Of a DNA stretch of 64,000 nucleotides, positions 52,835 to 62,224 are shown one piece after another. The DNA is from Mangrovibacter phragmitis (GTDB taxonomy: Bacteria; Pseudomonadota; Gammaproteobacteria; Enterobacterales; Enterobacteriaceae). Position numbers and translations under genes: made by a program. Below the pieces are notes generated by a model. That model ran no database searches, had not been told where the DNA came from, and saw only the letters and a program-made list of their open reading frames with translations. Location of the stretch: the NCBI RefSeq assembly GCF_001655675.1, contig NZ_LYRP01000049.1, positions 124,001-188,000 on the forward strand, read 5' to 3'. Positions within the stretch are counted from its first letter, which is position 1. Each line of letters begins with the position of its first letter.

Positions 52835-53890
52835 ATGATACAAGCGCTTCAATTCTCTCGCCAGGTGCTCGACTGGTATGAAAAGTATGGTCGGAAAACC
52901 TTACCCTGGCAGGCAGCAAAAACACCTTATAAAGTGTGGCTGTCCGAGGTAATGCTACAGCAAACCCAGGTGGCAACGGTTATCCCTTATTTCCAGCGCT
53001 TTATGGAAAAGTACCCGGATATCCGCGACCTGGCGGCGGCACCACTGGATGAAGTACTGCACTTATGGACTGGCCTTGGCTATTATGCCCGCGCCCGCAA
53101 CCTGCATAAAGCCGCACAAACTGTCGTTCAACAGCATGGCGGTAAATTTCCTGAACGTTTCGAAGAAGTTGCCGCACTGCCAGGTGTTGGCCGCTCTACC
53201 GCAGGTGCCGTACTTTCTCTTGCCTGCGGCCAGCATTACCCCATTCTGGATGGCAACGTAAAACGGGTGCTGGCACGGTGTTACGCAGTAGAAGGCTGGC
53301 CAGGCAAAAAAGATGTCGAAAAGCGCTTATGGGACCTGAGCGAACAAGTTACACCAGTGCATGGCGTTAGCCAGTTCAACCAGGCCATGATGGATCTGGG
53401 AGCCATGGTTTGTACTCGTTCACGGCCCAAATGTGAGATTTGCCCTCTCAGCCAGGGTTGCCTTGCGAAACAGGCAGGCAACTGGTCCAGCTTTCCAGGG
53501 AAAAAACCAAAGCAAACGCTGCCGGAGCGCACTGGCTGGTTTGCGCTGGTACAACATGGTGACGACGTTTATCTTAGCCAGCGCCCGCCGGTTGGGTTGT
53601 GGGGTGGGCTTTATTGCTTCCCACAATTTGAAACGCAAAACGCATTGCATCAGTGGCTGGAAGCAAGACACATTTCAGCAGATAATTGCCAGCAACTTAC
53701 AGCTTTTCGCCATACATTCAGCCATTTCCATTTGGATATTGTGCCAGTATTAGTCCGGGCAGAAACATGGCCTCTTCGCATGGAGGAAGATACCGGTCTC
53801 TGGTATAACTTACCGCAGCCACCCGCAGTGGGGTTAGCGGCACCGGTAGAGCGTCTGTTGCAGCAATTGCGTGCCGGGTCAGTTGCTTAA
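52835..53890 (+). CDS. mutY: Adenine DNA glycosylase MutY
   Basis: MutY removes adenine opposite 8-oxoguanine. The 351-residue protein has [18 protein letters not shown] (catalytic Glu38), the helix-hairpin-helix [16 protein letters not shown], the catalytic Asp in [13 protein letters not shown], the four-cysteine iron-sulfur loop [17 protein letters not shown], and a C-terminal MutT-like domain. It is followed by yggX as in E. coli. Confidence 0.98.
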   Translation: MIQALQFSRQVLDWYEKYGRKTLPWQAAKTPYKVWLSEVMLQQTQVATVIPYFQRFMEKYPDIRDLAAAPLDEVLHLWTGLGYYARARNLHKAAQTVVQQHGGKFPERFEEVAALPGVGRSTAGAVLSLACGQHYPILDGNVKRVLARCYAVEGWPGKKDVEKRLWDLSEQVTPVHGVSQFNQAMMDLGAMVCTRSRPKCEICPLSQGCLAKQAGNWSSFPGKKPKQTLPERTGWFALVQHGDDVYLSQRPPVGLWGGLYCFPQFETQNALHQWLEARHISADNCQQLTAFRHTFSHFHLDIVPVLVRAETWPLRMEEDTGLWYNLPQPPAVGLAAPVERLLQQLRAGSVA

Positions 53891-53913
53891 GGCCCACCAA
53901 ATAATGAGGATGA

Positions 53914-54192
<279 letters not shown>

Positions 54193-54230
54193 GGGCTCGT
54201 GCCCTTCAATGGATAAAACTGCACACATCA

Positions 54231-55313
54231 ATGAAGAAGAGACTTATTGCGCTGGCTCTTGTTGCACCACTTTTGGTGTCCTGCTCCAGTAAAAAGGATT
54301 CGGCATATCACGAAGAGTGGGTCAAAGACACCAACGGTTTCGATATTTTAATGGGGCAGTTTGCCAATAATATTGAGAACCTGTGGGGGTATAACGAGGT
54401 ACTGATCGCCGGGCCGAAAGACTATGTTAAGTATACGGACCAGTATCAAACCCGTAGCCATATCAACTTTGATGACGGGACGATTACCGTTGAAACCATC
54501 TCCGGTACAGACCCGGCAGCTCACTTGCGCCAGGCGATTGTCTCGACGCTTCTGATGGGCGATGACCCGGGCTCTATTGATCTCTACTCCGACAGCAATG
54601 ATGTTGCACTGTCCAAACAACCTTTTTTATATGGGCAGGTAGTGGATAACCGGGGGCAGCCCATCCGCTGGAAATGGCGGGCAGAAGAGTTTGCAGACTA
54701 CCTGCTGCAAACCCGCCTGCAAAGCCGTAGCAACGGGCTGCATATTATCTACAGCGTGACCATTAACATGGTAGCAAACCATCTGGATAAGCGTGCGCAT
54801 AAATATCTTGGCATGGTACGCAGCGCAGCGCATAAATATGGGGTGGATGAGTCTCTGATTCTGGCCATCATGCAAACAGAATCCAGTTTTAACCCTTATG
54901 CAGTGAGCAATGCCGATGCGTTGGGGTTAATGCAGGTGGTACAGCACAGTGCCGGGAAAGATGTGTTCCGCTCCCAGGGGCGCAGTGGCATTCCCAGCAG
55001 AAACTATCTTTTCGACCCGAGAAACAATATTGATACCGGTACAGCCTACCTGGCGATGCTGAATAATGTTTATCTTGCGGGCATTGATAACCCAACGTCG
55101 CGGCGTTATGCCGTTATTACTGCGTATAACGGTGGGGCCGGCAGCGTACTGCGTGTATTCTCCAGTGACAAAGACCAGGCGGTATCGATTATCAACAGCC
55201 TGTCGCCTGATGATGTTTATGAAACTCTGGCCACCCGCCACCCGTCTTCTGAGTCACGCCGGTATTTATATAAAGTGAATACTGCGCAAAAAGGCTACCG
55301 CCGGGTGCATTAA
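54231..55313 (+). CDS. mltC: Membrane-bound lytic murein transglycosylase C
   Basis: MltC cleaves peptidoglycan to 1,6-anhydromuropeptides from the outer membrane. The 360-residue lipoprotein has a signal ending in the lipobox LLVSC (Cys18), an N-terminal DUF3393 domain, and the SLT catalytic domain with Glu in [15 protein letters not shown] and GLMQV. A strong bidirectional terminator follows. Confidence 0.97.
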   Translation: MKKRLIALALVAPLLVSCSSKKDSAYHEEWVKDTNGFDILMGQFANNIENLWGYNEVLIAGPKDYVKYTDQYQTRSHINFDDGTITVETISGTDPAAHLRQAIVSTLLMGDDPGSIDLYSDSNDVALSKQPFLYGQVVDNRGQPIRWKWRAEEFADYLLQTRLQSRSNGLHIIYSVTINMVANHLDKRAHKYLGMVRSAAHKYGVDESLILAIMQTESSFNPYAVSNADALGLMQVVQHSAGKDVFRSQGRSGIPSRNYLFDPRNNIDTGTAYLAMLNNVYLAGIDNPTSRRYAVITAYNGGAGSVLRVFSSDKDQAVSIINSLSPDDVYETLATRHPSSESRRYLYKVNTAQKGYRRVH

Positions 55314-55342
55314 GTTTTAAATTCTCACCAAACAAGCAATAT

Positions 55343-55372
55343 AAAAAGGGAAAAGCATGCTTTTCCCTTTTT
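55343..55372. terminator. Bidirectional terminator between mltC and speC
   Basis: AAAAAGGGAAAAGC-AT-GC-TTTTCCCTTTTT is a near-perfect palindrome with A and T tracts at the ends, serving the convergent mltC and speC genes. Confidence 0.9.
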
Positions 55373-55394
55373 ATTACGCCGGGTAATTAATTGT

Positions 55395-57542
55395 TCAGGC
55401 GGGATTATTATTAATCACATAACCATACAGGCGTTTAATGCCATCGGAGTCTGTTTCGCTGTAAACCCCCTGGAGTTCTGGTGAAAAACCAGGCAGCAGG
55501 TTGACACCCTCTTCCAGTGCCAGGAAGTAACGCAATGCGGCCCCTCCCCAAATTTCACCCGGCACCACACACAGCACACCTGGCGGATACGGTAATGCGC
55601 CCTCGGCAGCGACCCGCCCCTGGGCTTCACTCAGGCGCACCAGTTCTACATCGCCGCGAATAAATGCACTGTTGGCATCCTGAGGGTTCATCACCACTTC
55701 GGGGAAGCACTCTTTACGGAACATCGCTTTTTGCAGATCTTTCACGTCAAAACTGACATAAAGGTCGTGCATTTCCTGGCAAAGCTGGCGCAACGTATAG
55801 CCTTTGTAGCGCACCGGGTATTTCTGGTAGATGGTAGGTAATACATCTGCCAGCGGCGTATTGTCTTCAATATGGTGTTCAAACTGAGCCAGCATAGCCA
55901 CCAGTTGCGCCAGCTTCTCCTGGCTTTCGGCGGGAGTCAGCAGGAACAGAATCGAGTTGAGGTCTGATTTTTCCGGTACGATGCCATTTTCGCGCAAGTA
56001 GTGCGCCAGAATAGCAGCAGGCACACCAAACTCACTGTATTTCCCTGTTGCTGCATCAATTCCTGGCGTGGTCAGTAATAATTTGCACGGGTCCACCAGG
56101 TATTCATCTTTGGCGTACCCTTCAAAGCCATGCCAGTTTGCTCCCGGTTCAAAGCTGAAGAAACGCCGGTCATGGGCAATGGTGTCCGTTGGGTAATCCT
56201 GCCACTGACGGCCATCGATTTCTGGCGGGATAAACGGGCGGATCATTTTGCACTGCGCAAGGATCTGTTTGCGCGCTTCAATCCCCATGTCCACACACTC
56301 AGCCCATAAGCGCCGGCCACTTTCCCCTTCATGAATTTTGGCATTCACATCCAGTGCCGCAAACAGCGGGTAAAACGGGCTGGTTGATGCATGCAACATG
56401 AAAGCATTGTTCAGGCGTTTATGCGGGCAGAAACGCGACTGCCCACGGATATGATCGTCTTTTTTATGAATTTGCGATGTCTGAGAAAAACCGGCCTGTT
56501 GCTTATGGACAGACTGCGTGACAAAAATACCCGGGTCTTCCGGTTTGAGTTCCAGCCGCAATGGCGAGCAATCTGCCATCATTGGCAGAAACTGCTCATA
56601 GCCAACCCAGGCTGAGTCAAACAGAATGTAATCACACAGGTGGCCGATGGTGTCTACCACATGGCGGGCGTTATATACCGTGCCATCGTAAGTGCCTAAC
56701 TGGATAATCGCCAGGCGGAATGGGCGCGGCAAGTCTGCGCGTTCCGGGGCCACTTCACGAATGGATTCACGCAGGTACGCTTCGTTAAAGCAGTGAGCAT
56801 CCACCCCGCCAATAAACCCAAACGGGTTACGTGCTGCTTCCAGGTAAACCGGGGTCGCCCCTGCCTGAATTAACGCACCATGGTGGTTGGATTTGTGGTT
56901 ATTGCGGTCAAACAGCACCAGGTCTCCCCGGGTCAGCAACGCATTGGTCACCACTTTATTTGCCGCAGAAGTTCCATTCAGGACAAAATAGGTTTTATCC
57001 GCGTGGAACACTTTGGCTGCAAATTTCTGTGCATCCTTCGCTGAGCCTTCGTGGATAAGCAAATCACCCAGTTTGACATCGGCATTGCACATATCCGCAC
57101 GGAAAACGTTTTCGCCGAAGAAATCATAAAACTGGCGCCCTGCCGGATGTTTACGGAAAAACGCGCCGTGCTGATGCCCCGGGCAGGCAAACGTGCTGTT
57201 GCCTATTTCAACGTACTGGCTAAGGGTATCGAAAAACGGGGGTAACAAATTTTCTTCATAGCGGCAAGCTGCCGTTTCCAGCTCAAGAAAATCTTGTGCT
57301 TTTCCCGTAATCACACCTTCAGTCCCCGAAAGCGGTGCAACCTGCTCAGGGCTGAAAAGGAACACCGGTAAATTAAACCCGGTGCGTTTAAGCAAAGTCA
57401 GAATACCGCTACGGCTGTCGGCAACCGAAACCACCACAACGGCCACATCAGTAAAATCCGTGTTATCCAGTGTCACAACTTCACGGTGCGTGGACAAACA
57501 GGCGACAACATCATGGCTTGCGGCAATTTTCAACGCTTTCAT
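55395..57542 (-). CDS. speC: Constitutive ornithine decarboxylase
   Basis: SpeC decarboxylates ornithine to putrescine. The 715-residue fold-III PLP decarboxylase has an N-terminal wing domain, the PLP lysine in VTQSVHKQQAGFSQTSQ, the dimer/active site FACPGHQHGAFF and HEGSAKDAQKFAA, and a C-terminal domain ending RLYGYVI. The start at 57542 (MKALKIAASHD) is preferred over an extension to 57593. With speA but no speB in the window, SpeC is the visible direct putrescine route. nupG, its E. coli neighbour, is absent. Confidence 0.97.
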   Translation of the reverse strand: MKALKIAASHDVVACLSTHREVVTLDNTDFTDVAVVVVSVADSRSGILTLLKRTGFNLPVFLFSPEQVAPLSGTEGVITGKAQDFLELETAACRYEENLLPPFFDTLSQYVEIGNSTFACPGHQHGAFFRKHPAGRQFYDFFGENVFRADMCNADVKLGDLLIHEGSAKDAQKFAAKVFHADKTYFVLNGTSAANKVVTNALLTRGDLVLFDRNNHKSNHHGALIQAGATPVYLEAARNPFGFIGGVDAHCFNEAYLRESIREVAPERADLPRPFRLAIIQLGTYDGTVYNARHVVDTIGHLCDYILFDSAWVGYEQFLPMMADCSPLRLELKPEDPGIFVTQSVHKQQAGFSQTSQIHKKDDHIRGQSRFCPHKRLNNAFMLHASTSPFYPLFAALDVNAKIHEGESGRRLWAECVDMGIEARKQILAQCKMIRPFIPPEIDGRQWQDYPTDTIAHDRRFFSFEPGANWHGFEGYAKDEYLVDPCKLLLTTPGIDAATGKYSEFGVPAAILAHYLRENGIVPEKSDLNSILFLLTPAESQEKLAQLVAMLAQFEHHIEDNTPLADVLPTIYQKYPVRYKGYTLRQLCQEMHDLYVSFDVKDLQKAMFRKECFPEVVMNPQDANSAFIRGDVELVRLSEAQGRVAAEGALPYPPGVLCVVPGEIWGGAALRYFLALEEGVNLLPGFSPELQGVYSETDSDGIKRLYGYVINNNPA

Positions 57543-58006
57543 AAGCACAAATCCCCAGGGGTCAAGGATGAGTGAGTGCCAGAGGCACAACAAAAGGGAG
57601 TGTTCTCCCGGCGAAAATGATAAGGGGCCTGAACTGATAACCAGCTGCGACCACCAGACATCAGTAAAACCAGGGCCTGCCTGAGTTTACTGATGCTCCG
57701 GTGCGAGCCTGCACTGCCCTCACCGCATGGTGAAAGTTTGAATGGCTTGAATAGATAAATAGCGGACATAACGAGAACACGCCATTGCGCAATGGCTGTG
57801 ATGTGCCAGAAATGTCGATGAGAATCCGAACATTGCAGCGACCTCGTTAAGGTAGTCGTGGAAAAAATCCGCGCAATTCTGGCACCTTTCTGGCAGGGGT
57901 GCAAGCGGTTGCCTGTAACAGAATGCACACAAATCAGGCAAACACACCACCGGGTACAACAAATGATTTGACGACAGCAGGCCTTTACGGTTTAATGCGC
58001 CCCGTT
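57543..58006. other. Intergenic region between speC and tRNA-Phe
   Basis: No gene is seen in these 464 bp. The right end carries the tRNA promoter, and the left part presumably the speC promoter and leader. E. coli has yqgA here; it is not visible. Confidence 0.5.
57968..57996 (+). promoter_or_regulatory. Promoter of tRNA-Phe
   Basis: TTGACG (57968-57973), a 17-base spacer and TTTAAT (57991-57996) are followed by a GC-rich discriminator GCGCCCC, the pattern of stringently controlled stable-RNA promoters. Confidence 0.75.
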
Positions 58007-58082
58007 GCCCGGATAGCTCAGTCGGTAGAGCAGGGGATTGAAAATCCCCGTGTCCTTGGTTCGATTCCGAGTCCGGGCACCA
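58007..58082 (+). tRNA. pheV: tRNA-Phe (GAA)
   Basis: This 76-nt tRNA starts GCCCGGATAGCTCAG, has anticodon loop TTGAAAA with anticodon GAA, the TTCGATT T-loop, and ends TCCGGGCACCA with encoded CCA. The acceptor stem pairs GCCCGGA/TCCGGGC. The locus next to speC equals pheV of E. coli, a well-known attachment site for P4-type integrative islands. Confidence 0.98.
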
Positions 58083-58095
58083 CTCATTCATATCA

Positions 58096-58121
58096 ACGGA
58101 CCTCCACAGAGGTCCGTTTTT
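58096..58121 (+). terminator. Terminator of tRNA-Phe
   Basis: ACGGACCTC-CACA-GAGGTCCGT followed by TTTTG, 14 bases after the CCA end. Confidence 0.9.
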
Positions 58122-58278
58122 GCATTCCAGGCCCACAGAAATCAACACGTCTACAATCCCTTAATCCACTCGACTCAATCAACTTCAACTCACATCAAGC
58201 CTCTTGCGGGGGGACAACTGAGGGTATAGTCCGATTCGATAAAATTTATACCCCTTTTACTATCAGAAGACTCCGTCA

Positions 58279-58475
58279 TTGGCGCACACTGACGCTAAAA
58301 TCCGTGCAGCTAAACCGGATGAAAAACCGTATAAACTTGCTGACAGCGGTAAAATGTTTTTGCTCGTTCACCCTAACGGCTCCCGCTACTGGCGACTCCG
58401 CTACCGGTTTCCGGGCAAAGAGAAAACGCGATGCGGCAAGGCAGCTGGCAGCTGGCAGCTGGGCAGGGTGGCGCA
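58279..58475 (+). pseudogene. Remnant of a P4-type tyrosine integrase
   Basis: The frame from the TTG at 58279 reads AHTDAKIRAAKPDEKPYKL and MFLLVHPNGSRYWRLRYRF, the typical N-terminal arm-binding domain of P4/CP4-type integrases found next to tRNA genes. After GKEKT the match jumps to KRDAARQLAAG in another frame, so an internal deletion and frameshift have occurred. A triplicated CAGCTGG follows, and the catalytic domain is gone. The island therefore cannot excise with this enzyme. Confidence 0.85.
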
Positions 58476-58859
58476 GTGCAGGGTCACATCAAAAAGTCGG
58501 TTGACGATGAGTGCCAGCAGTTCCGTGCTCCAGCGTGAACGCAGCCAGCCAAAATCCTTCGGAGAGCGCTGTACCAGCAGAGGCCAAATCTGAAGAATAT
58601 CGGCGACCGGCCAGTGTGGTGCACGTCCAGGCCTGAGGCTTTTTAATCCTTCAGCACCATACAGGGTAAACCAGTTTATCTATCTGCCGACGGAAGAGCG
58701 TGCAGCGCAGAGCAGTCTGGCAACATCGGTGACGGTCATTCCCTAATGCAGCATCAGCATGGCGACAAGTCGCCGGACATGGTTCTTATCATAAGTTTGC
58801 CGGGCCTCTTTGCGCCTCAGTTGTCGTTCTTCATCAGGAATTGCTGCTATGATCGGCAT
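58462..58859 (-). pseudogene. Decayed IS630-family transposase, N-terminal part
   Basis: On the minus strand the translation starts MPIIAAIPDEERQLRRKEA and continues DKNHVRRLVAMLMLH, MTVTDVARLLCAARSSVGR, INWFTLYGAEGLKSL and DFGWLRSRWSTELLAL, matching the helix-turn-helix region of IS630-type transposases. In-frame TAG stops are at 58745-58743 and 58682-58680. The catalytic DDE part is missing; the left end abuts the integrase remnant, so this insertion probably broke it. Confidence 0.82.
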
Positions 58860-59037
58860 CGCTTAGTCCGGTTGGTGGTTTGGGATATTTGTCGATTGAC
58901 CAGAACGCACAATCCGGGCTGAGTTCCTTTTACGTGATCTACTATTTCGCGAAGCTATTTAGCCGTTATTTTTATTGCCAATAAGACACTTCTTAGTTAT
59001 TCATAATATTTATAATTTACATTTAAAAGGATGCATT

Positions 59038-60228
59038 ATGACAGACAATACAACCGAAGAATTAAAAGAAATCTTCCAGAAAATCAGTAAAAAAATCATT
59101 AAATTAATTCCTTACCTGACAATTTTGTCAGGCTTAATGGTATGGAGTTATTTAAATAATATCGGCAGACTAGATTTACTGATAGGTTCCTTTTCCATTA
59201 ATATAGGATTAGTATCTTTATTAATATCCGCTGTAGTATTATCCCTCGCAATAGCCATAACACTAATCCTACCCAGTTCGATATTAATTTTTCACTCCTC
59301 GATGCTTCCTAATATAATTAACAAACCAATATCTATACCATGGTTAAGTTGGGGGTTTTCTACTTTATTCTTGGTGTTAACATTTCTTCCACACATTCCA
59401 TTTATAACAAAAATAATATCACCCCCCTCAGCATCATTAATCTTTATTATAATAGCAGTAATATCGTTTATCATTTTTCTGGTTATTTCATGGGACAGTG
59501 GTGATTTCAAAAAAAACGATTTATTTAAGATAGCTAAAAATGTCGGTAAAGCACTAATAGAAACATTCACTACAATATTCGCCACATTATCAATCACCAT
59601 CCCCATTACACTTCTGTTAAAAGACAGCACTGGGGAAAAAACCTCATCACTACTTATAGCACTGGCTTTCATGATCGCATTTTCTCTATCATCTTTTCTT
59701 CCCGCAATAGTTTATTATCGCGATATAAAAAACACATCATCAAACAATGAAAGAAAAAGCATCATTCCATTAGCAAAAAACTTATCCATAGCAGTCATTA
59801 TAACGATAACTATCACGTCCATTCTGTTCCCCAATGTAACGACTACCTTAATGAATAGCTCTCTTTACTCTATCGGAGTAATTGATAATAAAAATCATTA
59901 TTTTTTAATAGATGGAGGAAAATACAAGCCAGATATGTTCCCGCAGAATACATGGAAGACGTCGACAACAGATGAAATCGGACCAAACTTTTTTATCTAT
60001 GGGATAAGAATGTTTTCCGCCGGAAATAAAAATTTAATTTGTCCAGATAGCGTTGGTTCCTTCAAAAGGGAAATTAATGGAACAAACTATGATTTAATCA
60101 CTTCTTCTGATAATGGAGATAATGCAAAAAAACTAAAAGATTTGACCAAGTTCTGTGTCGTTTTAGACAGTGACAATGCACAACAATGGGATACTTTTTT
60201 CGAGAATAATGTTCAAAATAAAGGATAA
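59038..60228 (+). CDS. AT-rich multi-pass membrane protein of unknown function
   Basis: I do not recognise this 396-residue protein. It starts MTDNTTEELKEIFQKISKK behind AAAAGGA; an upstream in-frame start at 58975 lacks a ribosome site. Seven or eight membrane segments span about residues 19-275, grouped as two N-terminal hairpins, two central helices (ASLIFIIIAVISFIIFLVISW) and three further helices. A soluble C-terminal part of about 110 residues follows (NHYFLIDGGKYKPDMF, SVGSFKREI). Base use is far more AT-rich than the core genes, and it is full of AAT/ATA/TTA codons, indicating horizontal origin. The frame is intact amid broken neighbours. A terminator follows. Confidence 0.8.
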   Translation: MTDNTTEELKEIFQKISKKIIKLIPYLTILSGLMVWSYLNNIGRLDLLIGSFSINIGLVSLLISAVVLSLAIAITLILPSSILIFHSSMLPNIINKPISIPWLSWGFSTLFLVLTFLPHIPFITKIISPPSASLIFIIIAVISFIIFLVISWDSGDFKKNDLFKIAKNVGKALIETFTTIFATLSITIPITLLLKDSTGEKTSSLLIALAFMIAFSLSSFLPAIVYYRDIKNTSSNNERKSIIPLAKNLSIAVIITITITSILFPNVTTTLMNSSLYSIGVIDNKNHYFLIDGGKYKPDMFPQNTWKTSTTDEIGPNFFIYGIRMFSAGNKNLICPDSVGSFKREINGTNYDLITSSDNGDNAKKLKDLTKFCVVLDSDNAQQWDTFFENNVQNKG

Positions 60229-60243
60229 AAATTACCGACTTAT

Positions 60244-60275
60244 AGCCAGAATTATTATTCTGGCTTTACTTTTTT
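60244..60275 (+). terminator. Terminator after the island membrane protein
   Basis: AGCCAGAA-TTATTA-TTCTGGCT followed by TTACTTTTTT. Confidence 0.85.
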
Positions 60276-60278
60276 CAA

Positions 60279-60473
60279 CTACGATTCAGGTTTAAAACTC
60301 TGATAAAGGGCCAGTACCGCTTCAGCAAATTTATCATCAATGGTATAAAAATAACATTCTGGTATATCCAGCACTTTTGCAAGATTGCAAACCAGTTCAA
60401 ACGAAGGCTTGTGCGTTCCGCGTTCATAATGGGATAAACGTGAATATGCCGTTGCCTATTCAATCTCAGCCAT
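60279..60473 (-). pseudogene. XRE-type helix-turn-helix regulator remnant
   Basis: The minus-strand frame ending at 60279 reads YSRLSHYERGTHKPSFELV and CNLAKVLDIPECYFYTIDD, then KFAEAVLALYQSF, the end of a Cro/CI-type helix-turn-helix domain plus a short tail. An in-frame TAG at 60458-60456 interrupts it just after AEIE, where a Gln codon is expected. The N-terminal helices are not recognisable. Confidence 0.7.
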
Positions 60474-60738
60474 ATTCAATACCATCATCAAGTATACAAT
60501 AAGCTTCAACGCCACCATCTGGTGCTGCCACACGGTGAAAATTATTGTGTTAATAATAGGCTATTCTCTTGCTAACTGACAAATCAGTTCTCCAAAAGCA
60601 TTATTTTGAGAGTTGTTGAACGTCCTGATGTTTTCCCATCTTATCGACATATTAATTCCTCACAATGTGTGTTCAAACCAAACGACACGAGGCGCATGTT
60701 TATTGAATATTGTACGAAGATATGAACCAGATATATCA

Positions 60739-62114
60739 TTAAACCACGCTATATCCCTGCTTCGGGTCATTCTTATACTGCGGAAATGCCAGCTTCAGCG
60801 CCCCCTGCTCAACCAGCGGTTTTAAGTACTGCTGACGCAACGCATTAGGGTTACGATTTAGGATCTGCCCCAGCGCAGCAACGGAAATATACTGCCCCTG
60901 ACACACACTCAGGATCACACTCTTCATCAACTCTTTATCCCCCAGACGCAATCTTTCACGCGGAACCGCAGCTAAAGCAAACAACGAATCCCGGAAAGCC
61001 TCAGTGAGATTGTCAGCATCATCAATATAAGGTCTGTCGATAAAGCGGTTAAGCAAACGTCCATACTCATCCCGGGACGTGGGTTGATTGTCCTCAGCAT
61101 TTTCCTCGTTATGTGTGGACCTCTGCTCGTTATATGTGGAGTTCCCCTTGTTATGTGTGGACCTCTGCTCGTTATATGTGGAGCTATCCTCGTTATATGT
61201 GGAGCTCGCAAGCGTCTCTAACGAGAAAACCTCATCTGGTGTCATGACCGATATGCCAGGCAAAGTGTAATATTTACTTTTCTGTTCCCCCCCAGCAACC
61301 AGAAAACCTTTACTCTCCAGCCTGGGAAGCGTCAGCGTAACTTCGCGGGAGTGCCGGGTTGTTAACTGGCAGGCGCGTTCATGGTTGACCCAGCCTTCAA
61401 TCGCCGCTGTTGCAACAATCACCTGTTCAAAATCATCAAGCAGATCGAAGGTCTCGCCAAATCGCTGATGCAGGTCATCCAGAACATGCTGCGGGATCAG
61501 ACTAGCGGTAGAAAGCTCTAATAGCGTCTGTGCAGGAAACGTTTTTTCCCAAAGTTTGGGGGTTCGCCAGTTAGCAGATTTCCAGCCACTGTAAATCTTC
61601 GGTATCCCTGAACCTGCTTTCTCACCCAGACCAATCAGCAAGAACATCTGGTGTAGCAGTCTGTTGCGGCAATCACTAACACCACCCGCAATGACATCCT
61701 CCAACGGCAGGCGCATCAAGCCGGGATTGCGAAAGCCAAACATGTCTGGACGTTTGACGATCAGAATAGAAACCCGGCCGGTGAAATCAGCATGTACCAG
61801 CGTGTTGACCAGCGCTTCACGCAGTGCGATATGTACTGGCGTATCTGTTCTGCGCTGACCCTCTTCAAGGGTAAAAGGGACTTTAAGATCGGCGACCAGC
61901 TTTTGGTATACTTTACGATAAAAATCAAACAAGTTCCCTGAGCATGTACCGTCCGGACATACCCGATCCACCCAACCGCCCCGACCATTTGCCATTGCGA
62001 AATAGGTGGGCCAGAAGTCTTTCGGTAACTCGCCTTTGCCATCTTTCCCCCTGCCAGTTTGAACTCTACCTGTTCCGATTCAACAAGGGTTTGTAGATCT
62101 ATAATGTCTTTTAT
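60739..62114 (-). pseudogene. AlbA_2/HATPase_c_4-type ATP-binding regulator, frameshifted
   Basis: The long part (60739-61995) encodes an ATP-binding GHKL-like domain of Schlafen-AlbA_2-type regulators: HIALREALVNTLVHADFTGRVSI (N-box), FGFRNPGLMRLPLEDVIAGGVSDCRN and GEKAGSGIPKI, then winged-helix parts. The expected N-terminal AlbA_2 start (VESEQVEFKLAGG) is encoded one frame away and joins KGELPKDFWPTYFAMANGRGGW at a run of five C's (62047-62051, plus strand); one more base would restore the frame. The first codon of the open frame is ATA (62114-62112), where ATG would be expected. A heptapeptide repeat lies in the middle. A truncated protein from MANGRGGW (61995) could still be made. Confidence 0.75.
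61105..61209 (-). repeat. 21-bp tandem repeat (five units) inside the ATP-binding regulator
   Basis: Five consecutive 21-bp units related to CTCGTTATATGTGGAGCTCGC encode heptapeptides of the pattern S-T-Y/H-N-(E/K)-x-x, forming a hydrophilic linker between the ATP-binding/winged-helix part and the C-terminal domain. The units stay in frame, so copy-number change would alter linker length without breaking the protein. Confidence 0.85.
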
Positions 62115-62224
62115 TTACAAAGGAATAGGGATTCCTCTGGCTGAAAAATATTCGGCTATATGATACCGCATCTACCAAATATCCGGTAGGATGCTAAGGG
62201 TACTGGCGGATCTTTCAACCTTAT

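Noticed and set aside
61105..61209. The 21-bp tandem repeat as a small CRISPR array
   Set aside because: There are no unique spacers; the units are contiguous and encode an in-frame heptapeptide repeat.
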